Of a stretch of DNA of 64,000 bases, positions 37,101-48,000 are shown piece by piece (positions within the stretch are counted from its first letter, which is position 1; each line of letters opens with the position of its first letter). The notes beneath the pieces were generated by a model. That model did not search any database, was not told the DNA's origin, and worked only from the letters and a program-made list of their open reading frames with translations. The DNA comes from Micromussa lordhowensis (taxonomy: Eukaryota > Cnidaria > Anthozoa > Scleractinia > Lobophylliidae), in NCBI GenBank assembly GCA_964020085.1, contig CAXHUQ010000746.1, positions 20,001-84,000 of the forward strand, written 5' to 3'. A program made the position numbers and the translations under genes.

Positions 37101-40100
37101 TAATGTGTCCCCATTTCCCACATTTGATGCACTTGACATTACGAACCTGAAAAAGTATGTAATATAAGAATGCTACAGGCCAGTAATGGCAAATCTTTCA
37201 GTAACAGAGAAGTTTCACAGGCAATTTCTTTGGTTTTGGTTTTACTATGGTGTGAGATTGGCTCAGTAGCCTAATTGGTAAGCAATCAAATGCCCTTTCC
37301 TAGTGCAATACCATGTTCCCCTTGAGAAGAAAATGTCCAAGCCATGATCACAGTATTTTGCTGCAGACTGGTTTAATGATAAAGCAATCGGAAGTACTGC
37401 TTCAAAACTATAGTTTGACTTGTTTTAGAACTTTAGTGTTACTCTGAAAAGTATGGAATTTCCATGCAATTTATTGCTCAGAAAGTTCATATTGTGGCAA
37501 ACAGTCTGGGTAACAGAGTTTCCAATGGGTAGCAGATTTATGATAAGAAAAGAAAAGATGAATGAATACGATATTTAACAATGTAAACCTTACAGCAATT
37601 CCAAATGGCTGATCACGTGCTTCGATGCCTAAGCTCTTGGCATATCTACAGGAGAAAGATGAATAGCTTAGATTCATGGAAATACACGCACATGTACATT
37701 CAAAATGGAAACAACTCTTCAAAATGACAAGAAAGCTATTTGGACAAAGCCAAACAAATTCAAAGTTTCTCGTAAACAATGACTTTAAATCATTTGTGTT
37801 AACACAAGGTACGTACGCCTCTCTTGGTGCTCCTCGTTGCCACTCAAATTTTACTTCACCTTCCTCTTCCTCTGCAACCTAAAAAATACTTTCACTATGA
37901 AAGGCGTCTTTTTATAACAAAAAGCATAATTAACATGCAAAAAGCATCTGAGGGCATTTTTTCCTAAATATTCCGTATTTGTTAAATGAAGCATTTGAAA
38001 GATATTTCTAAAACGTCCTCTATTAGTGCAGCTGTCAGTTGTCCAAGGCCTTAAAAATATTCCATACGTCAGGAAGTGAATGGGTGTAAATTACTAATTA
38101 AATAATTGAAACAAATGATGATACATTTTTTCTTTATTACGTTGCTTATCACTTCTGGAGAATCAAGATCCAACTGTGCTAATTAACTTTTCTGTTGAAC
38201 TTACCTTCTTATCTATGATATCCAATGATTTATGGAAGAAAACAAAACAAAAAACACTGATAAGTACGTAGTACTGTACAAATATTTTAGTATGATATAA
38301 GTAACCATTCTATTTTTATTACGAAAATCTCAGAAAACAGTTTGAATGTTTGAAATACATGTACCAGTAATTATGTATGGAGAATAATTTGTGCAGCCAC
38401 TAAATATTGAAATAAATGTTCTAGTTGCTAGTCATAGCTTTATCTGAGCAAATTGTGACACAAGATGTGGTTACAACTAATTTTGAACTTTTCGTTATTC
38501 ATTTCTTCCACATACATTTATACAATGTTATAAAATGTGGTCTTTTTTCATTAGTATCACCCAACTAGTGGACTAATGCAAATCCTGCATTTTAATTGGC
38601 TACGCTACTCGAGGACTATTAGCAATAGTCCTTGTGCGCCATCGAGCATGACGCTTTCTATCGTTTTAGTCCCAAATAAATATTTCTTCAACTTACATTT
38701 GCCAACTTTCTTATTGCCATTTCTGTCCGACTAGTTGAGTGATTTTCGCCTCATGGGCTATTAACCTATAGTCCTTTCAGGCTACGGGTCTAATTGTTAA
38801 TTAGTCACAATTTAAGTCTTAGAAATCTCACCAGGCCTTTCTATGGTTCTTTACAAGTCTTCTAGCAATAGTTGCTAGTCTTTTGCTTGTACTTGTCAGA
38901 GGGTTGTCCAATACACCCAAAGTGAGTCGAGTCGTGCAACGTTGTTGTCGACTCGTCTTACCGGAAGCTATATGTATTCTGTAGTTACTTTACTATCCGG
39001 AAGTTGAAGTAATATTCGCTGGTTTCTACAGGAAGTTAGGTTCATAAGTTACTTGCGTTACTGACGAGTCGACACCACTCGACTTTTTGAGTTGTCTAGT
39101 TGATAGTGTGAGACTTAGTATAAAAGTGCTTGAAGTGGTTGTGGTGGGGTTGTATAAAATGTAGTGGAGTCGTTTCGAGTCGTTACGAGTGGTGTCGACT
39201 CGATCAGTCGAGTCGAGATAGTTGACTTAGTATAAAAGTGGCGAAGTGGTTGTTGTGGGGGTGTATAAAATGTCGTCGAGTCGTGTCAAGTCGCTACTAG
39301 TGGACACGACTCGTGTTAGGGAATTGTCGGGTCGACAGAGTGAGACTTACTATAAAAGCCGTGTTTGCAGTGGTTGTGGTGGGGGTATAAAATGTCGTTG
39401 AGTCGTGTCAAGTCGCTACGAGTGGACACAACTCGTCTTATAAATTAGTGTATTCAGTTAAGGCTGTTTGAAGTTATCTATAGTGTACATCGATTGTGTA
39501 CAGTAAGTGGGTGACAATGTTGGCACTCGCTACACCAAAATTTGCAAAATGATAATTTTGTGGAAGTTTTGTTATGGTGGAAAATTATTATCAAGAATCT
39601 ATGCAATGCAATTAATGTATGGAATTGTTATGCCAAATTAGGTACATGAAACACAAGTGCCTGCAACAGCAATTATTGCTGTTTCAGAGAAAGATGTTTT
39701 TAGTTGTTTTTTTGAGAAATTGTAATGTTATAGTTAGATCATTTTGTGTTTACTTTTGATTGACACATAATTAGTGGCTTGTCAATTTTGTTTGTTATCT
39801 ATCTGTTGTAGCAACAATATTAATTACAAAAGGGATTTGAAGCAATTATTTTGGTAAGGTCTTGTGGAAAACAATATAGCAATGACTTTAATAGCAATTG
39901 TTTGCTAGGGGAGATTTTGAAATGTTCTTCTTCTTCTTTGAAATTTCCAAAGTTTCTCTTGATTCTCACACTGATGCTCTTTTCAAAGAACACGGGATTT
40001 TGAAATTCTTTGACATTTATTTTTACCAGATAGGTAAATTTATGTATCTGTTTAAAAAAGGTTTACTTCCTAATAATTTTTGTAATATGTTTACTTTTGC

Positions 40101-41988
40101 AAGCCAGTTACATTCGCATTATACTAGAAACTGCAACCATTATTACATACCTCCCTGTCGAACTAATATTAGAAACTTCTCAATTCGGTTTCAAGGACCT
40201 AAGTTTTTCAATTCGTTAAGCCCTGAAATTCAAAACAGTGAAAGCATCCGTTCGTTTGGCAATAGACTTAAAACATTCCTCCTACAGAAAAATTGAGCTT
40301 CTTACTTCTTTTCTTCCTTTTCTTTTTTCTTTTGTTTATTTATTTATTTATTTATTTATTTTTTTTTGCTTTTGTTGTTGTTGTTGTTTTTTTTTTTTTA
40401 TACATAATGCATTTTAATATTTCATGCTGTCCCCACAGTTTGTATGATTTACCCTTAGATTGTCAGGAAGCCTATAGTTCATAAGCCCCTGGCTTCTATA
40501 TAGGCTTCCTTACCATTACCACCTTCAAAATTGTTAAGTTGCCGTCTTTAAGTTCTCTTAAATTTCTAGTGTATTGCGTTATTTATTTATTTTTATCTTT
40601 CTTGTGGTTAATGGAAAATAAAATGGAAATGGAAATGGAAATATTTAAAGTCGAATCAATCTTCTGCTGAAATTTCATTGACGCGTGGTCTCTTTCTTGG
40701 GGAGGAAGTGGCAGGTACCCCATTCTTTCTGTTCTCATAATCTTCATTATGTTTGTCACTGTGAATGAAACAGATTGAAATAAATATCTTTGGAAATCAT
40801 TGTAATTACAATACACTGGAAAATAGTGCATGCAAGTGAAAGGTATGTTATTGTCAATGTCAAAGGTTTAAATTGGGTGGTTTGAATGTTAGCGTCATTG
40901 TTCTTAAAGGTTAGAGTTCATTCAATAAGTTGGATTATTTTTTTAAACTATCGTTTGAAATAAACTGACAATCATGTGATAGATTGTCCTCATTATGGAC
41001 TACTGTATTGTAATGTTTATTTTATATAGGTTACCTGTTGCCCACCCAGGTGTTATTATATTATTTGTATTTTCATTTAATGTAAGATGCTGCAAAGTAC
41101 TTTTTTGGCACTTATTTTTGGATATTAAGTACAATTCAGTTACAAATGGATATTATTGCACAACTATAATATTTACCTCTCTTCATTTGCTTGTGTGTAA
41201 GCTGCTTGATATTTTGGCAGGGAGAGGCCTATTGCTGCCAATTTTTTGGCAAATTCCATTGCTTCTCCTCGGTCTTCAGGGATATTTTTCTTCTTAAAGA
41301 AATAAACCTATTGTACAAAGTGTATGATATTGTTATTAGTAACTTTTAATGGGGTTTGTTCTTGAAAACCTCTGTAAATGCTTTGAAGAGAAATTTGGTT
41401 ATCAACAATCTCTGTGCTCTTTATTGAATCGTGTTATTGCTGCTCATCGAAATGAGTTGCTGTTTTATGGTATGTATTAAAAGACATAAATACCTCCAAA
41501 TTTGCACATGTGTACATGGAATGCAGTGTTTGTTGCACCAAGCATCAACATGGATTTTGAAATGAAATTTATCACAGACCATATCCATTCATGACATTTG
41601 GTGGCAATTAAATCACTTCGTTCCGGATTCAGAGAAAATGTTTTCAGATAACAAGCATCATTGTTGTTATTTTGTGATTATTGGCATTCTTATAGATAAA
41701 CGGGCTTTTTGCTAACAATCATGGTAACCAAAATGACTAGTCATATGACTGATACATTTCATAAGAATTAACAATGCACAAGAAATCCTGTATATAGTGC
41801 AGATATTAAGTTTGTTTATTGGAATTATCTTGCGATAAATTGCATGATTGTAGATTAGGGTATGGGCCTTTTTTATAACAATGGGAAAAACATTACTGAT
41901 CATGGGACTGATACCTATTTGATTATATTTGCTTTATACCAAGATCAATTAGTATAGGTAATCATACACTTTTTGCACTGGTGTTGCA

Positions 41989-42021
<33 letters not shown>

Positions 42022-45000
42022 GAGTAATATTTTTCATGTGTATTATTAGCTATGATAGAAGATGCAAGAAGTAAAATTAACTCACCTGGGATTTGTTTCC
42101 AGGGATTATGAAAGTTTCGACATGCCCTAATTCCAATGTAGAAATTTCCTCCACAACTCTCAGCATTAATTGTTTCCCTGTCTGGTTGTTGACGTTATGT
42201 CTTCGGAAAAGGCCTTTGTAATTCAGCTGAGTGAAGCTTATAATTGGACCTGGAGTAGTTAATACTGCTGTGTAGAGTTTGTTCAACGGAATTGTACTTG
42301 ACGGATTGTCTGTTTGGATTTCATGTGGAGTTTCTGATGATGATGGAGTCGAGAAGAACGATCGATATCCTCCAAAACAGTCGCCATACTATAATAAAAC
42401 CATCAACTCCGAACAACTCTCTCGAGAAAACAGTAAAAGCAACCGCTTCGTCCCCAGTCTCTCTGTCTCACCTTTTGTTGTTATGACACAAAACAATGAC
42501 AACATTGGAAAGCGGTTGAGACAACCCGTTATATGATCCGATTTGTATGTACGGGCCGATGTTTGTGGTAAAAATTGATCGCTCTTCTGCATAACTATAA
42601 TGATTGAGTTCTACTTTCCATGGCTTCTTGTTTCGATGCACAATTTTATTTCCTGCACAAAAAGGGTCATTTGTCTGCACAACTTTATAGAACGTGGTAT
42701 ACATTGCATGGCTTTTTGTTTGGATGCCCAGTTTGGTTTCCTGCACACGACTTTATTTAAAACGTGTCATTTGTCTGCACAAGTTTACAGAACGAGGTAT
42801 ACATTGCATGGCTTCTTGTTTCATTTCTTTTGTGCTTTTCTCTGCAAGCGCGTTTTTAGCCATATAAAGTCGAGTCGTGTAGAATAGTTTAAACAGTGAC
42901 TTTGAACGTTTATTTTGAATCTATTAGTTTAATCTGATATTTATTAATTTTGTGTGATTTCCGGTCAGCGGTCGTTACTGTAGTTTAGTCTCGTCATTGC
43001 TTACGTCACTATTCGGGAAAGGTACAAAACACGTTTTTCGTTCCCGCTCAAAAGCTCGCTCAATATGACCGCCATGTTTGTAACGCTGTCGAACCAAGTG
43101 AAATATAGTTGAGTTCCTATCACTGTTGTATTTCCTACTTCCCCACATTTTTGGTGCCGGGACCAGGATGGAAGAATTACCGAAACTGCTAGCCTCGAGA
43201 AGAGCACACAAGGCGCATTTAACCAAGTTAAGACACAAAATCGACGAAACTGCAAAAGGCACAATTACCCACAATGGGATTGCTTTACTCAAGTCGCTCG
43301 TCGACCAACTGAAACAAAAGAGACAAACCCTCAAGGAACTTAACGATAAGATAGCAGTTTTACTGGAAACTCCTGAAGAACTCGAAGTAGAAATACTCGA
43401 TGCAGAGGAACTAGACAGCCTTATCGTGGAGAAAGTTTGCATCACCGACAATTTAATTGAACTCGCCAAAGGGAACCTCAGTCAACCAGTGTCGTCTCAC
43501 AGTCCTGACACTATCGGTACTCCGCCAAGTTTGCCGCAAGGGGGACAAGAAATTCAACAACCCATTCCATCTACGTCGCAAACGGAACAAGAAAGTCAAC
43601 AAGCCAATTCACCCCCGCCGACTGGAACGTCAGATAGCGATTTTCAAGGTAACACAGCCGCCTCAGCAGAGAATCCTCCGATTACACCGCCGCCGGTGAG
43701 TACATTCCAAACTAGTCGTTTACCTAAACTTGTATTGCCATCGTTTAATGGGAACCCGCTTGAATGGCAATCGTTTTGGGACGCTTTCCGGTCTGCAGTA
43801 CACGATAACTCTTCAGTCAGTGATATCCAAAAGTTCAATTATTTGAGAGCACAGTTACGCGACGGAGCATTGCCGGGTTGCCATTAACAAGTGCCAATTA
43901 TGCTAAGAGTGTTCAGTTATTGAAAGAGAGATTCGCTCAACCCCACAAGATCATCAATGCACACATGGAGGCACTACTCATCCTTCCATCACCCACTGAC
44001 CATTTAAGTAGTCTGAGGCTTTTCTACGACTCAGTTGAGACACACATCAGGGGACTTGAATCACTAGGAAAGAAAACAGAAACGTATGGAGATATTCTTG
44101 TCCCCATCATTCAGAAGAAATTACCTACTGGGATTAAGAGGAATCTAGCAAGACAAAATGGAAATAAGGAGTGGCAGCTTGATAATTTGCGGAAGGCAAT
44201 CTTGAATGAAATTGAAATCTTAGAAGCAGGTCAGAACAGTTCTAGTGACTATGAACTCAGTAGTAACTCAACAACTGCTGCTACTGCTGCATTTCTCACG
44301 TCTTCGAAGCCACATACACCTGTTCTCCCTCCTCCCACTGATCGGCGCCCCACCAAACGAACATGCCTTTTCTGTAAGGGCGAACATAGTCCAAATGATT
44401 GCAATGTCGTGACAGATAAGGGAAAGAGATACTCCATTGTACGTGATGCAAGGGTATGCTTTAACTGTCTTAATCGTCATTCAGTATCTAAATGCAAGTC
44501 ACGGAACCGATGCAAGGTATGCCACCGAAAGCATCATACCAGTCTTTGTCAAAATGTAGAACCACCACCTCTAGTGTCATCCACTGAACCAACAACTGCA
44601 AACAAGATTTCAAGTACACTCGCCACAGACAAGACTGTAGCACCTTCAGTCTCATCCTATCACATTGGCGATACTGACAGACAGACACCCGTTCTGCTAA
44701 AAACAGCTGTTGCTTCTATTGGAAGTCACAACAACCACATCAGTGCGCACATTCTATTCGATGAAGGCTCTCAACGCTCCTTCATTACATCAGACGTAGC
44801 AACCAAGCTTGATCTGAAATCAGAAACGCACGAGACAATATCTCTGTCAACTTTTGGTGGAAGCACATCATCTGTTAAACGCCTTGACACTGCTACCATT
44901 TATCTCAAAACTGCTCAAGAGGAGACCATTCCCATTCACGTGATCATTGTGCCAACAATTGCTGCGCCGCTCACTACTTACACTGGTGCCAACGTAAGGG

Positions 45001-48000
45001 ACTTGCCACATCTAAAGGGACTGTCATTAGCACAAATTAACGTTGATGATTCACCTTTCACAGTTGATATTCTAATCGGTGCTGATCATTATTGGGACAT
45101 CGTGGAAAACGAAGTTATCAAGGGTCCAGGTCCCACAGCAGCCAAATCAAAGATAGGGTACCTCCTCTCAGGCCCCCTCTCCAACAGTAACCATTCAGAG
45201 AGCCTCAACACTTCTATTTTAAATGTTGTGACCGAGCATCGTCAAGAACAGTTTGATTTGGAACGTTTCTGGCAGATTGAATCAGTTGGTGTTCAGCCAG
45301 ACTCCTCAGAAGAAATGCCTGACTTTCTGAAGTATTATCAAGACTCGTCTATCACGTTGGAGGATGGCCGGTACAGTGCAAAGTTACCATGGCGACCAGA
45401 ACATCCCCCTCTACCATCAAATGCAGAAGTCACTAAGCACAGAACCCGTTCCATGATCAGAAAACTGATTACAGATCCTGAGAAACTGCGCATGTACAAT
45501 GACGTCATCCAAGAACAGCTGTCTCGAGGCTTTATTGAAAGGGTGAACAATCCAGATTTGACCAACGGAGAGTGTCATTACATACCTCATCATGCTGTCC
45601 TCAAGGACTCCAACACAACTCCCCTACGCATTGTGTACGACTGCAGCTTCAAACAAGGTGAACAACCCAGCTTGAATGATTGCTTACAGCCAGGCCCTCC
45701 GCTTCTCAATGACCTTACTGGCATACTTCTACGCTTCCGTCTTCACAAGTATGCCATAGCTACAGACATTGAAAAGGCATTTTTACATGTAAACCTGGAC
45801 CAAGCCGATCGAGATGCCACGCGATTCTACTGGCTACCTAATACAGATGACCCAGAGAGTGAATTCATTGTGAACCGATTCAAGTCTGTTATGTTCGGTG
45901 CCACAAGTTCCCCCTTCATCTTAAACGCCACCCTCAACAAGCACCTCACGCAGTCTACAGACCAAATCAGCTTGGATATGCTAAGGAATCTGTACGTGGA
46001 CGACCTCGCCTCAGGAACAAGCGATGATGGTTCAGCAGTCAACTATTACCAGGATGCCAGGAACAAGATGTCACCAGTGGGCTTCAACCTCAGGTCATGG
46101 AGTTCAAACAGTCCTGGTGTTCAACGCCTTGCAGCCAAGGATCAAGTCCTCGACACCAGCCCAACTAAGAAAGTACTTGGCATGCTTTGGAACATAACTT
46201 CAGACACCCTACGAATCTCATGCAAACAAGCAACCTCTACCCCTCCATTGTCAACCAAGAGAGAGGTGTTACAAGAAACAGCAAAAGTCTTTGATCCACT
46301 CGGCTTACTTCAACCAGTCACCGTTGCTGCTAAGATTCTAATCCAAGAACTGTGGAAGGAAAATATTGATTGGGATGACCCCCTTCCACCTTCTCTTGAT
46401 CAAAAATGGCGTACTGTAGCAAAGGAGATAGGGGATGCAACCAAACTTGAGTTTCCGCGTCGCTACTTTACTTCTGATGTCTCTGTCGATAACAGTGATA
46501 CAGAACTACATGTTTTCGCTGATGCGAGCCAAAAGGCCTATGGAGCTGCCGCTTACTTGGTACGTGAAAACCAGTCGTCCCTAGCCCTGGCAAAGTCTCG
46601 TGTTGCTCCAACAAAGAAGAAACGCACCCTTCCAGAGCTAGAACTTATGGCAGCTTTAACAGGTGCACGTTTAGCTTCTTATCTTCAAGAACAACTGCAA
46701 GTTACGAGAGTCACGTTGTGGTCTGACAGCCAAATTGTACTTCATTGGCTCAAAAGCACCAAGTCGCTGAAGCCATTCATCAACACTCGCATCCAAGAAG
46801 TAAAAAAGCTGACATCTATTCCCAACTGGAAGTACTGCCCTACAACTGAGAACCCCTCCGATCTTCTCACAAGAGGGATAACAGCACATCAACTGAAGAC
46901 TTCTTCACTGTGGAAACATGGTCCCACATGGTTGCCAAATAGATCTCTGTGGCCTACGTGGCCTACAACAGAGGTTCTCCACTTATCAGCCACTGAAACC
47001 TCAACTGATGGGTCCCCTGCAAACAGCACAATCCCAGTTCAACAACAAGGCCTTCATCGCCTGATCAATCCATCGGATTTCAGCAGTTTGCCAAGGCTTC
47101 TACGCGTTACAGCCTATGTTTTCAGATTTGTACAGCTTCTCCAGAAGAAGGTCAGCCAACAAGGTCCAATTACAGCTATGGAATATGATCATGCCATGAC
47201 AGAATGGGTAAAGAATCGTCAATCTGTTGTCTTTCATGCTGAAGTTGGCAACCTTTCCTCAAAGCCAAGACACCGTACAACTTTGGTACGTCAACTTCGC
47301 CTTTTCCTTGATGACGGTGGTCTTCTACGCTGTGGCGGGAGGATACATAACGCACCCTTAAGTAGCAACACCAAATTTCCTCTGCTGCTACCAAGCAAAG
47401 ACCGCTTCACAGATCTAGTAATTCACTCCACCCATGTCAAGCAACTTCATGCAGGTGTCAACTCAACGCTCACCGCCCTGCGTCAAAGTTACTGGGTTCC
47501 TTCTGGCCGACAACGCGTCAAAACCTTAATTGACAAATGCGTAACCTGCAGAAAGGTTTCAGGAACAGCCTACAATGCACCAGACCCACCACCCCTTCCC
47601 AAGTCAAGAATGCAACAAACACAACCCTTTGAAGTCACAGGAGTGGACTACACTGGAGCTCTGTATGTTCGAAACGCTGGAATTGAAACAAAGGTCTACA
47701 TATGTTTGTTTACTTGTGCAATAACCAGGGCTATTCATCTTGAAGTTGTTGAAGACTTGACTGTTGAAGCCTTCTTGCTCGCCTTTCGCAGATTTGCAAG
47801 TCGCAAATCTCTTCCAAGGAAACTAATATCTGACAATGCCTCAACATTTGTATCAGCGAACAATGAACTTAAGGAACTGTTCCAATCTCATGCGCTCAAG
47901 GAAACACTTGCTAGGGAAGGCATTGAATGGCTATTCATTCCAAAGAAGGCGCCTTGGTATGGCGGGTTTTGGGAACGCCTCATCGGTCTTACCAAGTCCA

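Noticed and set aside
37255..37335. tRNA-like A box (TGGCTCAGTAGCCTAATTGG) in a CIR1 intron
   Set aside because: No B box or acceptor stem follows at the right distance.
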